A stretch of 32,576 nucleotides of DNA from Pseudoprimorskyibacter sp. (GTDB lineage Bacteria; Pseudomonadota; Alphaproteobacteria; Rhodobacterales; Rhodobacteraceae). This document shows positions 19,342 through 28,482 of the stretch, one piece after another (position 1 is the stretch's first letter; each line of letters opens with the position of its first letter). A program made the translations under genes and the position numbers. Under the pieces are notes generated by a model. The model made no database searches and was not told the DNA's origin. It saw only the letters and a list, made by a program, of their open reading frames with translations. Where the stretch lies: NCBI GenBank assembly GCA_029251265.1, contig JAQXDR010000030.1, positions 1-32,576 on the forward strand, given 5' to 3'.

Positions 19342-19872
19342 CTAACCTGCCAATTGGCCAACTCGCGCGCATAGCCACTGCAATTCTGTGTCTTCGATGC
19401 CGATTTCCACCAAATGACGGGCTGTATTGATCAGATATTCGCTGTTCGGTCCCATACCACCATGCGCACTGGCAATAATTTGCGCCTGTTCTTCCAACGG
19501 CAAGCCACCGCAATACTGTATATGGTCTGCGTCAATGACATAGACCAATGCCGAAACCGTCGATCCATCCCCTAAACGAACCTTTAGCGTACGCTCTACA
19601 TAAGCAGAGGATATCAATTCACGTTCGCGTAGATAATCGAGTGTTGTCGCTTCTTTCCCCTTCTCAACGCGTAGCGCCACTCCATCGCAATACGCATCCG
19701 GGGATTCATCGAGCGCAAGAACAAGACCCGGGTCAGCGTCTGTTCCCCGATGATGGATCGAGCGCATGCAGAAGCTGCGCCGATATCCGACCAAACGTGC
19801 TAGACGCGTTTCTGCCACATCAAAGCCCGGGTTCCACAAAAGCGACCCGTATCCAAATACCCACATACTCAT
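19342..19872 (-). CDS. ChaC-type gamma-glutamylcyclotransferase
   Basis: A 176-residue protein of the ChaC/GGCT fold. The hallmark FGYGSLLWNPGF (6-17) forms the glutathione-binding loop, HHRGTDADPGLVLALD follows, and the segment DYLRERE (79-85) carries the probable catalytic glutamate, as in ChaC enzymes that degrade glutathione to 5-oxoproline and Cys-Gly. There is no signal peptide; it acts in the cytoplasm. AAGGA lies 9 bases before the ATG at 19872. It lies 59 bp upstream of the MotA-like gene on the same strand, so it could begin that transcript, although a functional tie is not evident. It is divergent from the DUF2125 gene. Confidence 0.88.
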   Translation of the reverse strand: MSMWVFGYGSLLWNPGFDVAETRLARLVGYRRSFCMRSIHHRGTDADPGLVLALDESPDAYCDGVALRVEKGKEATTLDYLRERELISSAYVERTLKVRLGDGSTVSALVYVIDADHIQYCGGLPLEEQAQIIASAHGGMGPNSEYLINTARHLVEIGIEDTELQWLCARVGQLAG

Positions 19873-19937
19873 GCGATCTGGTCCTTATTCATACCGCGCT
19901 ATAAACACCAATTGGGAACAATGGAAAAGAGCCGGAA

Positions 19938-20876
19938 ATGACACGTATTATCGCACTTTGTTTGGTCGCGGCTCTGGGATGGGCAGGATGGTGGGGAATT
20001 TCGGCATGGCGCCTGAATGACGTCACAGAGGATTGGCTGGAACACCGCAGATCTGACGGCTGGATTGCACAGTATGACAATATGACCCTGCGAGGTTTTC
20101 CCAGTCGCCTGGACCGTACCTTTGATGGTCTGGCTCTGGGTACGCCCAATGGCCCGGTCTGGTCGTTTGAAAAACTTGGCGTGTACCAAATGACCTATAA
20201 GCCGAACCATATAATCCTCGCCGTGGCGGGCGAAATTACTGCAAGGCAGGATACGCACACTTGGACAACGGATACCGACGGTCTTCGTGCTAGTCTGGTT
20301 CGCGATGGCGGTCAGCTGGCGCGCGCGAACCTAGAAGCTGATACCTTGTCGATCGTCGGGCCTGACACTGCGCTGACACTGACTGATATACGCGCTGCAT
20401 TGATGCAATTGTCACCCGACCGGTCCCGATTGTCTGCCAGTATAGCGCAGATCGTTTCTGGTGAAGAGGCACGCGCTGGCCGTGATCTGGCTCTCGATAT
20501 GACCATAGCATGGGACAGTGCATTGATGGGTCAGGTCAGTGACAGTTTGCGACGGCCTGATGAAATAGACATTCGGCTCGCAAGCTATACGCTCAACAAC
20601 CTAAAACTCGAAGCCACCGGCAACATGACACTGGATCCACAAGGTCGTCCCACTGGCCGGCTGGATATACGTGCTGTCAACTGGCGCGGTGCTGTTGCCT
20701 CTGCTGTCGAAGCGGGGCAGATTCCATCCGAACTGAAGCGGCCTTTGACCCAAGGGCTTACGCTATGGGCAAAATTACAGGGCAATCCTCAGACACTGGA
20801 TATACCGGTTGATTTCACGAACGGGCAAGCCTCAATCGGGCCGGTTCCTGTGGGCAATATCCTTCAGTTTTGGTGA
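19938..20876 (+). CDS. DUF2125 domain-containing exported protein
   Basis: A 312-residue protein of the DUF2125 family, which is common in alphaproteobacteria and has no established function. An N-terminal hydrophobic helix (about 4-22, IIALCLVAALGWAGWWGIS) acts as signal anchor or uncleaved signal; the rest is predicted periplasmic and beta-rich. Features I use for the family call are the RGFPSRLDRTFDGLAL segment (about 52-67) and the late LTQGLTLWAKLQGNPQTLDIPVDFTNGQASIGPVPVG. The ribosome site is weak (GAGCCGGAA just before the ATG). The stop codon lies 3 bp from the convergent SMP-30-like gene, with no terminator between them, so their transcripts must overlap. Confidence 0.82.
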   Translation: MTRIIALCLVAALGWAGWWGISAWRLNDVTEDWLEHRRSDGWIAQYDNMTLRGFPSRLDRTFDGLALGTPNGPVWSFEKLGVYQMTYKPNHIILAVAGEITARQDTHTWTTDTDGLRASLVRDGGQLARANLEADTLSIVGPDTALTLTDIRAALMQLSPDRSRLSASIAQIVSGEEARAGRDLALDMTIAWDSALMGQVSDSLRRPDEIDIRLASYTLNNLKLEATGNMTLDPQGRPTGRLDIRAVNWRGAVASAVEAGQIPSELKRPLTQGLTLWAKLQGNPQTLDIPVDFTNGQASIGPVPVGNILQFW

Positions 20877-20879
20877 TCT

Positions 20880-21722
20880 TTAAAGGGTGACAGGCGGCTC
20901 TGGCTGACCTGCGATATCAAGTGCGACCGAAAATGTCTGTCCCGCCAAGGGATCATCTGTCCGCCCATCGGCAGCAGAGGTAACAAGCATTAGCTTAAAA
21001 TCGGCGCCAGCAAATGCAGGGCAGGTGATCTGGGTCGTGGGCAGGTCGATCGCGTGCAAAAATCTACCATCAGGTCCATAACAGGCCACGCGCGAGGCGC
21101 CCCACTGGGCATTCCATAGATTGCCTACCGAATCTGTTACGGCCCCATCGGGATTTAACCCCTGATCACGCAAGTCAATATGAATTTCTGGCTCGGCGTC
21201 CGGCCAGCCGTCAGCATCCAGAGCCACGCTGTGAATAACCTGCTTGGGCGTGTCCGCAAAATAGGCTGTGCGACCATCGGGCGCAAAACACGCAGCGTTT
21301 GTGATCGTGATCGGCGAAAATAGCTGACGCAGTTCTCCCCGATAATACCTGTAAAACGCACCTGCGTCCGGTTCGGCCGACTTGCCCATTGTGCCTATCC
21401 AAAAGCCACCCATTGGATCTGCTCGTCCGTCGTTAGAGCGCGTCACCGGGTTATCCGCCTCTAGCGCCACAAGACGATCACGCGCGCCTGTGGCAATGTC
21501 GAAGCGGTCCAAACCAGTTTCCGTGGCTATCAAGAGCGTATCACGATCCACCCACCCTGCTGCCGATGCATGTTCACCCATATTCCAGCTTTGAACACCA
21601 TCATTACCCCGCATGTGCAATCGCTTGCCCAATATGTCGAACCAGAAAAGCTCCTGCCGTTGAGGATGCCAAAGCGGACCTTCACCCAAAAGACAGGGAG
21701 TGGAATCAAAAATACGGTGCAT
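20880..21722 (-). CDS. SMP-30/regucalcin-like lactonase
   Basis: A 280-residue six-bladed beta-propeller of the SMP-30/gluconolactonase/regucalcin family, which hydrolyses sugar lactones with a divalent metal. LGEGPLWH holds the metal ligand Glu14; SNDGRADPMGGFWIGTMG (96-113) is the family signature; ITNAACFAPDGRTAYFADT (140-157) supplies Asn142; and LNPDGAVTDSVGNLWNAQWGASRV carries the Asp of the metal site (Asp192 or Asp197). Length is normal and no signal peptide is seen. AAAGG lies before the ATG. It is divergent from the M20 peptidase (100 bp gap). No sugar dehydrogenase is adjacent, so the sugar lactone is not known. Confidence 0.9.
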   Translation of the reverse strand: MHRIFDSTPCLLGEGPLWHPQRQELFWFDILGKRLHMRGNDGVQSWNMGEHASAAGWVDRDTLLIATETGLDRFDIATGARDRLVALEADNPVTRSNDGRADPMGGFWIGTMGKSAEPDAGAFYRYYRGELRQLFSPITITNAACFAPDGRTAYFADTPKQVIHSVALDADGWPDAEPEIHIDLRDQGLNPDGAVTDSVGNLWNAQWGASRVACYGPDGRFLHAIDLPTTQITCPAFAGADFKLMLVTSAADGRTDDPLAGQTFSVALDIAGQPEPPVTL

Positions 21723-21822
21723 GCTATAACCTTTCGCTTGGGCTGTACTGTCTGCGCGGTTTTACTTGCACGTCAAGCCACGTCCTGAGACGCTATACCA
21801 GGAACAGATCGGGAGGACGACC

Positions 21823-23088
21823 ATGGATGACGCCATCTTGCACAGAACCGAAGCCAAACGCGACCGCGTGATTGCGCTGACACAGGATCTGATCCGGATT
21901 CCGACACTGAACCCGCCGGGCCAATTCTACCGAGATATCTGCGAGTATCTCGTAAAGGTGCTCACGCCCTTCAACTTCGAATGTAAACTTATTCGGGCTG
22001 ATGGCGCCCCCGGAGACAGTGACGCCTTTCCAAGATGGAACATAGTTGCACGACGCGAAGGCACACGGGCGGGACCTTGCGTACACTTTAACAGCCATCA
22101 TGATGTTGTAGCCGTCGGCGAGGGCTGGACGCGAGACCCCTTTGGTGGCGAGATCGAAGATGATAAGATTTTTGGACGTGGGGCCTGTGACATGAAGGGC
22201 GGACTGGCTGCATCAATCATTGCTGTCGAGGCGTTCTTGGAACTTTATCCCGATTTCGCAGGTGCCATCGAGATCAGCGCAACAGCAGATGAGGAATCCG
22301 GCGGATATGGCGGAGTGGCCTACCTTGCGCAAAAGGGATACTTTGATCCGTCGCGCGTACAACATGTGATTATTCCCGAACCTCTGGGCAAGGACAGGAT
22401 TTGCCTCGGTCACCGCGGTGGATGGTGGGCCGAAATAGAAACCAAGGGTGAAATCGCCCACGGCAGTATGCCATTTCTGGGCAATTGCGCTGTCAGGCAT
22501 ATGGGCGCCGTACTGGAACGTTTCGAACACGATCTCTTGCCTGCTCTGGCGGCCCGCATGACGGATATGCCTGTTGTACCGGACGGCGCGCGGTCTTCCA
22601 CTATGAACATCAATTCGATCCATGGTGGCCAAGCAGAAAGCTATGATGGGCTGCCAGCCCATTGTGTGCCTGACAGTTGTCGAATTGTAATTGATCGGCG
22701 TTTTATCATTGAGGAAAACATCGAGGATGTTTCCAGCGAAATCGAGACCCTGCTTGAGAACCTCAAAGACACACGAGAGGGTTTTGATTATGAACTGCAA
22801 GAGGTGAACCGGGTCATTCCGTCCATGACACCAAAAACGGCGCCGGTGGTCCAAACTGTTGCTGCATCAATATCTGATGTCATGGGAAAACACCCAAGCT
22901 ATATCGCATCCCCCGGCAGCTATGACCAAAAGCACATCGACCGGATTGGCAAACTGAAAAACTGTATTGCCTACGGCCCCGGAGAGCTTGAGTTGGCGCA
23001 TAAACCTGATGAATGGATCGGTATCACGGATATGATCGACAGTGCGCAGGTCATGGCCCGCAGTCTTGAACGACTGCTTTTACCATAA
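21823..23088 (+). CDS. M20 family metallopeptidase (ArgE/DapE-like deacylase)
   Basis: A 421-residue member of the M20 family that includes acetylornithine deacetylase and succinyl-diaminopimelate desuccinylase. Zinc ligands and catalytic residues are visible: SHHDVV with His92 and Asp94, GRGACDMKGG with Asp123, DEESGG with catalytic Glu157 and ligand Glu158, IPEP (Glu186 area), and the last His in LELAHKPDEWIGI. The dimerisation domain contains EIAHGSMPF. The frame is open from 21766, but the ATG at 21823 is chosen because GGGAGG lies 6 bases upstream. The canonical argE and dapE partners are not adjacent, so a general N-acyl-amino-acid or amidohydrolase role is as likely as arginine or lysine synthesis. 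It is divergent from the SMP-30-like gene. Confidence 0.88.
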   Translation: MDDAILHRTEAKRDRVIALTQDLIRIPTLNPPGQFYRDICEYLVKVLTPFNFECKLIRADGAPGDSDAFPRWNIVARREGTRAGPCVHFNSHHDVVAVGEGWTRDPFGGEIEDDKIFGRGACDMKGGLAASIIAVEAFLELYPDFAGAIEISATADEESGGYGGVAYLAQKGYFDPSRVQHVIIPEPLGKDRICLGHRGGWWAEIETKGEIAHGSMPFLGNCAVRHMGAVLERFEHDLLPALAARMTDMPVVPDGARSSTMNINSIHGGQAESYDGLPAHCVPDSCRIVIDRRFIIEENIEDVSSEIETLLENLKDTREGFDYELQEVNRVIPSMTPKTAPVVQTVAASISDVMGKHPSYIASPGSYDQKHIDRIGKLKNCIAYGPGELELAHKPDEWIGITDMIDSAQVMARSLERLLLP

Positions 23089-23109
23089 AATCTGTCCTTA
23101 CAAGAAAAT

Positions 23110-23140
23110 AAGGCCCACCGCGCGTAACGCAGTAGGCCCT
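23110..23140 (-). terminator. terminator of the petABC operon
   Basis: On the minus strand 23140-23128 pairs with 23122-23110 as a continuous 13-bp stem if G-U pairs are allowed, with a 5-base loop, followed by ATTTTCTTG. On the plus strand the same positions give A-C mismatches, so the structure favours leftward termination after petC, though it also lies just behind the convergent M20 gene. Confidence 0.75.
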
Positions 23141-23202
23141 AACATTTTCAAAACCAACAAACCACTCTGATGGCTTAAACATTGGTTATCTTTAACGAAC
23201 CT

Positions 23203-23997
23203 CTACGAGGACTTTGCCGCGCGCTTGATCGGAGCCCAGATCCGCTTGTTTGTCAAATACAGAAGAACGGTCAACAACGATAAAAAGATCACTGCCGTTA
23301 AGCCTGTTTGCTGACGCGCCATCATTTTAGGCTCTGCCGTCCACATCAAAAATGCAGAGATATCCTCGGCCAGGTGATGCGTGTCCGCTGCATGCCCGTC
23401 TACAAATTCGACCATGTCATCATACAAAGGCGGCGGCATGGATATCCAACCACCGGGAAACGCGGTATTTTCATACAGCACAACGCCGGCTTCTTCTTTT
23501 TCTTCACCGGTATAGCCCGTCAGCAAGGACGCAATATATTCTGCCCCACCCATACCTTTGACCAGTTGGTTGATCCCTGTTCCCAACGGGCCGTGGAATC
23601 CCGCACGCGCCTTTGCCATTAGGCTAAGGTCAGGCGCACCCGCGCTGTCATTGGCCGGAAAGTTGTCAGTTTCCTTCGCGACCCTGTAGTCGTCCAGATC
23701 GGCATCAAAGATCTCAAAATTCTGCTCGGCATAAGCACGTACTTGGTCTGCAGGAAGATGAGGTCCACCTGCATCAGCCAAGGTGCGGATGGGTACGTAC
23801 CGGAGACCATGACAGCCAGAACAGCCTTCTGTGTAGATCTGCAACCCACGCTGAAGCTGGTTTTCATCGAAGGTCCCCAAAGGACCTTCGAAAGAAAAGT
23901 CGAAATCTTCGATGTGGGCAGCACCGCCAGCAGCAAATGCGCTGGTCACGGGCAAAGCGAATGAGATCACCGCCGCAAAAGCCAGTTGTTTGAACAT
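23203..23997 (-). CDS. petC: cytochrome c1 of the bc1 complex
   Basis: A 264-residue cytochrome c1, which takes electrons from the Rieske centre and passes them to soluble or membrane cytochrome c. A signal peptide (residues 1-22, ending AFA) exports it; the haem motif is CSGCH (59-63); the axial methionine lies in [12 protein letters not shown]; the C-terminal anchor [21 protein letters not shown] holds it in the membrane with the haem domain in the periplasm. Length is close to that of Rhodobacter c1. It begins 14 bp after petB with AAAGGA upstream and is the last gene of the operon, followed by a terminator. Confidence 0.96.
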   Translation of the reverse strand: MFKQLAFAAVISFALPVTSAFAAGGAAHIEDFDFSFEGPLGTFDENQLQRGLQIYTEGCSGCHGLRYVPIRTLADAGGPHLPADQVRAYAEQNFEIFDADLDDYRVAKETDNFPANDSAGAPDLSLMAKARAGFHGPLGTGINQLVKGMGGAEYIASLLTGYTGEEKEEAGVVLYENTAFPGGWISMPPPLYDDMVEFVDGHAADTHHLAEDISAFLMWTAEPKMMARQQTGLTAVIFLSLLTVLLYLTNKRIWAPIKRAAKSS

Positions 23998-24011
23998 AGT
24001 TGCGTCCTTTC

Positions 24012-25352
24012 TTACTCAGCCGGGGCCACAGAGGGTGCACCCTTGGCCGACTTTTTGGCTTTGGCTTTGAAATCTTCTTCGATGGTTGCGACCTGCGCCT
24101 CGGGGCGCTCCAACACGCCAAGCAGCGGCAGGATCACAAGGAAGTATGCAAACCAATATGCCGATCCCACCAACGACAGTGACGCATAGGGCTCTTCCGC
24201 GGGCATGGCCCCCAACCACATCAAAAAGACGAAGTCGGCACATAAGAGCCAGAAAAAGATCTTGAACGTTGGACGATAGCGCCCCGACCGGACAGACGAT
24301 GTGTCCAACCATGGTGCCAAGGCCATCACAGCAATCGCCCCGAACATAGCAAGCACGCCAAAGAATTTGGCATCTACAATACCGCCAGTGACAAAGCTGG
24401 CGATTTGTACCACCCATACATCCGCGGTGAAGGCGCGCAAGATCGCGTAGAACGGCAGGAAGTACCATTCCGGAACGATGTGTGCCGGCGTGGCAAGTGG
24501 GTTAGCTTCGATGTAATTGTCCGGGTGACCCAGATAATTCGGCATAAAGCCTACGATGGCGAAGAACACGACCAATATCAGTGCAAGGGCAAAGAAATCC
24601 TTGATCACGTAATAGGGCCAGAACGGCACGGTGTCCGCCTCAACTTCAGCTTTCGAAGTACGGCGAACTTCGACACCAGTGGGGTTGTTGTTACCCGTGG
24701 TATGGAACGCCCAAATATGAACAATAACCAAGCCCGTAATCACAAATGGCAAGAGGTAATGCAAAGAGAAAAAGCGGTTCAGCGTTGCATTATCAACCGC
24801 CGGACCACCCAGCAACCATGTCTGGATTGGTTCTCCGATGAAGGGGATCGCGCCAAACAAGCCGGTGATCACTGTTGCGCCCCAGAAGGACATCTGACCC
24901 CAAGGCAAAACATATCCCATAAAGGCCGTGCCCATCATACATAGATAGATCAGCATACCGATGATCCACGTAATTTCGCGTGGAGCTTTATAAGAGCCAT
25001 AGAACAAGCCACGGAACATGTGCAGGTAAACCGCAACAAAGAACAGCGATGCGCCGTTCATGTGCAAATAGCGGATCATATGGCCGCCATTAACGTTCCG
25101 CATAATGTGCTCGACGCTGGCAAAGGCCATGTCGACATGCGGAGTGTAGTGCATCACCAGGATAATACCGGTGATAATTTGCATTCCTAGACAGAATGCC
25201 AGCACAATGCCCCAGATCCACATCCAGTTTAGGTTTTTTGGTGTGGGGATCATGATAGTGTTATAAAGAAGCCCTATAACTGGCAAACGGGACTCGACCC
25301 ATTTTTCAGCGTTGGATTTGGGCTCGTAATGGTCGTGGGGAATACCGGACAT
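24012..25352 (-). CDS. petB: cytochrome b of the bc1 complex
   Basis: A 446-residue full-length cytochrome b (b6 and subunit-IV parts fused, as in proteobacteria), the membrane core that carries both b haems and the two quinone sites. Visible are the N-terminal [19 protein letters not shown], the first histidine pair region [31 protein letters not shown] of the Qo site, [16 protein letters not shown] with the second histidines, and the Qo-site PEWY motif ([15 protein letters not shown]). About eight membrane helices are apparent. The charged C-terminal tail ([11 protein letters not shown]) is a short extension. It is 3 bp after petA with AAGGAG upstream of the ATG. Confidence 0.97.
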   Translation of the reverse strand: MSGIPHDHYEPKSNAEKWVESRLPVIGLLYNTIMIPTPKNLNWMWIWGIVLAFCLGMQIITGIILVMHYTPHVDMAFASVEHIMRNVNGGHMIRYLHMNGASLFFVAVYLHMFRGLFYGSYKAPREITWIIGMLIYLCMMGTAFMGYVLPWGQMSFWGATVITGLFGAIPFIGEPIQTWLLGGPAVDNATLNRFFSLHYLLPFVITGLVIVHIWAFHTTGNNNPTGVEVRRTSKAEVEADTVPFWPYYVIKDFFALALILVVFFAIVGFMPNYLGHPDNYIEANPLATPAHIVPEWYFLPFYAILRAFTADVWVVQIASFVTGGIVDAKFFGVLAMFGAIAVMALAPWLDTSSVRSGRYRPTFKIFFWLLCADFVFLMWLGAMPAEEPYASLSLVGSAYWFAYFLVILPLLGVLERPEAQVATIEEDFKAKAKKSAKGAPSVAPAE

Positions 25353-25355
25353 GCC

Positions 25356-25940
25356 TTATTCTCCTTCTCCAAGCAAAATTGTATCTGCGTCAACAAACTG
25401 GACGGGTGGGACAGGCAGGTTTTCGGGCGCCGGTCCTTTGCGAATGCGTCCTGACGTGTCGTAGTGAGAGCCGTGGCACGGACAGAACCAGCCATTATAC
25501 TCTCCCGCGCCATCGCCTAACGGCACGCAACCAAGATGCGTGCACACACCCATCATAACCAACCACTCGCCGGAATCATCGCCTTCAAAAGGCGGCAATG
25601 TCCGGTTGGCATCAGCGCCATCTGTTGTGTCAGGCAGATTGGCGTTCCGGGCTTCGGGATCTTGCAAGTCGGCGATCGGCACCGCGCGGGCTTCATCAAT
25701 TTCGACTGCGGTCCGCCGGCGTATAAACACAGGCTTGCCCAGCCATTTTACAGTAAGCTGGGTCCCTTCTGCTATTCCGTCCACGCCGACTCGTATAGAT
25801 GCAAGTGCGCGCACATCGGCGGATGGGTTCATCTGGTTTACAAGCGGCCATACCGCTGCACCAGCGGTAACAGCGCCTGCGCCAGCAGTGGCATAGTAGA
25901 GAAAGTCCCTTCGGGTGCCTTCGTGGTCTTCGTGGGTCAC
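25356..25940 (-). CDS. petA: Rieske iron-sulfur subunit of the bc1 complex
   Basis: A 194-residue Rieske protein, the mobile [2Fe-2S] subunit that takes the first electron from quinol. The N-terminus has a Tat-type [15 protein letters not shown] followed by a hydrophobic anchor (about 13-34). Cluster ligands are in CTHLGC (133-138) and CPCHGS (153-158), giving Cys133, His135, Cys153 and His156, with the Cys138-Cys155 disulfide. The start is GTG at 25940, with GGAG 8 bases upstream; the opening [12 protein letters not shown] matches Rhodobacter Rieske proteins. It is the first gene of petABC. Confidence 0.96.
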   Translation of the reverse strand: MTHEDHEGTRRDFLYYATAGAGAVTAGAAVWPLVNQMNPSADVRALASIRVGVDGIAEGTQLTVKWLGKPVFIRRRTAVEIDEARAVPIADLQDPEARNANLPDTTDGADANRTLPPFEGDDSGEWLVMMGVCTHLGCVPLGDGAGEYNGWFCPCHGSHYDTSGRIRKGPAPENLPVPPVQFVDADTILLGEGE

Positions 25941-25971
25941 GGGGTTACTCCAAAATCTAAGGCCGCGTCGT

Positions 25972-25989
25972 CTGTCTGCGGCCAGACAG
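25972..25989. promoter_or_regulatory. inverted repeat in the petABC leader
   Basis: CTGTCTG (25972-25978) and CAGACAG (25983-25989) form a perfect 7-bp inverted repeat around CGGC, about 32 bases upstream of the petA start codon. It could be an operator or a hairpin in the mRNA leader. Confidence 0.35.
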
Positions 25990-26193
25990 CATTTTCGGTT
26001 GCTGCGTTTTCTTCTCGCGATTACTTAGCTCTGGCTAAAATCTGCGTCCAGCATGCTTTGTCTCAGCGTGACCATTAGCGCGGAAGTGTCGCGGTTTAAT
26101 CCGTCCGTCACCGGTTAATTTCACAAGATAATGTCGTTACAGCGACGTAAAATCTGTTACTGCTTCAAAATTACAGTGTCAAAGGACTTCCTG

Positions 26194-26862
26194 ATGCGTC
26201 TGATTCTCCTCATGTTCGGTCTTCTTGGCCCTTTGTTTGCCACAGTGGTCGCAGCCCAAGATTTCGAAGCGTCAATCTATGGTGGCTGGCAAACCGCACC
26301 TCATAGCAATGTGTCGGGCCAGCATCCCAACATTGGCGCATTCGATGCCGCAGTTGGTTGGGCAGGCAAAAGCTTTGCTGCACCCCCTTATTACGGTGTT
26401 CGGGGTACATGGTGGCGTGGCGGCGATCGCGGTGTCGCCATCGAGCTGACACACGCCAAGGTCTACGCGAAAGATGCAGACCGCACAGCGCTCGGATTTG
26501 ATCGTTTGGAATTTACCGACGGCCACAACATCATCACTGTAAACTACATGCAACGTTGGCCTGACCAGTGGTCGGGACGTCTGGCAGCATACACGCCCTA
26601 CGCAGGTGCTGGCCTTGGCATTGCATTGCCGCATGTCGATGCTCAGCCCAATGGCGGCGCACGGACATTTGGCTATCAACTGACGGGTCCGTCAATGCGG
26701 CTGCTTGCTGGTATGAGCCGCCCGATTGGTGACAATCTGTCAGCCTTTGCAGAATACCAGTTCACGTTTTCAATGAACGAGGCCGAGCTTGATGGCGGCG
26801 GTGATCTATCCACCAATATCATCACAAACGCCCTGAACGTTGGGCTTAGCTACCGTTTCTGA
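26194..26862 (+). CDS. outer-membrane beta-barrel protein (possible LpxQ-like lipid A oxidase)
   Basis: A 222-residue protein with signal peptide MRLILLMFGLLGPLFATVVAAQ (cleavage near residue 22) and a mature part of alternating polar/hydrophobic strands rich in aromatic and glycine residues, ending in the barrel C-terminus NVGLSYRF with terminal Phe. I place it among small 8- to 10-strand barrels. The opening segment SIYGGWQTAPHSNVSG resembles roseobacter proteins often annotated as lipid A oxidase, but I cannot confirm that enzyme function. The frame is open from 26131, but the ATG at 26194 is preferred: it has AAAGGA 7 bases upstream and begins a clean signal peptide. It is divergent from petABC. 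Confidence 0.75.
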   Translation: MRLILLMFGLLGPLFATVVAAQDFEASIYGGWQTAPHSNVSGQHPNIGAFDAAVGWAGKSFAAPPYYGVRGTWWRGGDRGVAIELTHAKVYAKDADRTALGFDRLEFTDGHNIITVNYMQRWPDQWSGRLAAYTPYAGAGLGIALPHVDAQPNGGARTFGYQLTGPSMRLLAGMSRPIGDNLSAFAEYQFTFSMNEAELDGGGDLSTNIITNALNVGLSYRF

Positions 26863-27083
26863 GCGCCACAGGAAACAGATATGTGCGAATGTCTGAGACT
26901 AAACATCTGTGAACGCCCGTTCTATTTTCTTTTCCTAAGGCCCTGCACCGAATGATGTTTTTGCCCTATCCACGGGTATTTTACGCGATAACCACCACGG
27001 AGCATTGAAACTTCAGCCATTTTGTGAAGGCAGAAATAGAAATCTTCTCCTCCTTTTTTACCTTTGTACTGGCCGCTGGCGAT

Positions 27084-28311
27084 CTAACATTTTTGGAAAA
27101 AATGTTGCAATTGGTTGAGTTTCAAATTGCAGATGGTGGCAAACAGGCACTTTTGCTCCTGAATCTCTCCATCCTCACCGTTCCTCATAGCAACCATGCA
27201 ACCATTGTCAGAGACCTGCCAGCCCTCGCTTGCGGCCATTGCCATGAGGGACATATGCCGATCATCCGGCAGAATGATCCTTGTGCCAAAGCGCACTTTG
27301 CCTGCTTTGGGTTCCTCCCATGAGCCATCAGGCTTTTGCAGCGTGGCCGAGGCATGGATCATCATATCGCCCATTGAGCCAACTTTTCAGTTGATAGTAG
27401 CGCAGGATATTCATGATTGGGGCGTGGTTCCTGTGCCCCAGAAATCTAGGATATGCGTGGCGCGGTTTTCCATGGTGTGCAAGACGCGTTTGGGGCCAAG
27501 TCGGCCTTTGTCGTCATAGGCGACGACGATGTCGCCCACCTTGATCTCGCTGATTGGCTTTTCCCAGACCTTCGAAAGGACCAGCTCTTCGTCGTAGCTG
27601 CCGTCAGCACGCGGTTTGATCGATGGATCGAGCGGCCACATCTGAATTGGGGTGTCACCGAGAAAGCATTGGTCGCCTCCACCAGTTGTTCCCGCCGCAG
27701 GACCAATAGCAGACGCCTCTGCATTTAGCCGATCAATTTCTGTTTGCCCGTGTGGAACTGTATAAACCCATTGCTTTGGTCCAGCAGGGCCGTTTTCTGT
27801 GACGTGGATGATATCAACGCGTTGACCGTTTTCCCACTTTGAGCCGATAGTACTGAAACGTTGGGCGAGTTGATCTGCGCCTTGGCCATGCACCTGTACT
27901 GCAACAGTGTGCGACCAATCTCGTCCCACTACTCCCCCAGTGTCATAAAGTTCTCCGCCCAAAGCTTCGCCGCCAGCGGCACCGCCAATTCCACCGCCCA
28001 CGGCACCTACGCCACCGAACAGCCTGCCAACAAAGGTTCCTGCAAGGCCGCCTAATATTCCGCCCCCATGGCTCAAGACCATCTCGAACTGTGAACGACC
28101 CGTCAGAAGCGTGATGTGCTGTCCCAAAAACCAGGTCATTGACTGCCATTGCAGTGTATCTAGTCGGAGCGTGTGGAATTAGTTCGTAGGGAGCGTTGAC
28201 GAGCACCCCACTGGAATTGAAAATATTTTGCTCACCCTCTTCGTTTGCACCCAAAGCTTCATTTTCTAGTTAATCCTGAATGTCCTCAAAGTTTATGGTG
28301 AAATCATTCAT
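27084..28311 (-). pseudogene. decayed Hint-domain (intein-like) polymorphic protein
   Basis: A leftward gene in pieces. It opens with an ATG at 28311 that overlaps the stop of the upstream 58-residue gene by 8 bp. An in-frame TAA at 28270-28272 ends it after 13 codons. The same frame resumes with GANEEGEQNIFNSSGVLVNA and continues to about 28080, where a frameshift moves the coding sense to a glycine-rich stretch (LSHGGGILGGLAGTF) and then to the Hint start CFLGDTPIQMW and the segment ISEIKVGDIVVAYDDKG. After GTGTTP near 27420 the frame breaks again, a conserved part is missing, and VGSMGDMMIHAS resumes at about 27380, running to 27084. Hint domains self-process and often precede toxin domains in polymorphic toxins; no intact toxin domain is seen. 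Confidence 0.75.
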
Positions 28312-28480
28312 TTTCCGGACTCCTCATGTAAAATCGGACACAATTTTCAACGGCAAAAGCAATTGGGCCAAAAGCGATACCAAAATAGACAAGAGGAAAT
28401 GCTCTCGTGTGGCTAAACCTATCGGGATCATACAAACCTATATAACATAGAAAAAGATGTATCACGCCATAGCCAAGCAT
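28304..28480 (-). CDS. small two-helix membrane protein
   Basis: A 58-residue protein with two hydrophobic stretches, GYGVIHLFLCYIGLY (about 3-17) and VYFGIAFGPIAFAVENCV (about 30-47), joined by DPDRFSHTRAF, so probably a helical hairpin in the inner membrane. The start chosen is the ATG at 28480, 2 bases after the stop of the 42-residue ORF; a TTG ten codons further up is less likely. Its stop overlaps the start of the broken Hint gene by 8 bp, which shows the three were translated together. By position it could be an immunity or escort protein for the Hint protein, but no family is recognised. Confidence 0.5.
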   Translation of the reverse strand: MLGYGVIHLFLCYIGLYDPDRFSHTRAFPLVYFGIAFGPIAFAVENCVRFYMRSPENE

Positions 28481-28482
28481 TC

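Noticed and set aside
22213-22854. A 213-codon ORF antisense to the M20 peptidase gene
   Set aside because: The sense strand encodes a well-conserved peptidase with all catalytic motifs; the antisense product shows no recognisable domain.
27024-27323. A rightward 99-codon ORF over the decayed Hint gene
   Set aside because: The opposite strand shows clear homology to Hint-protein sequence; the rightward product has no recognisable feature.
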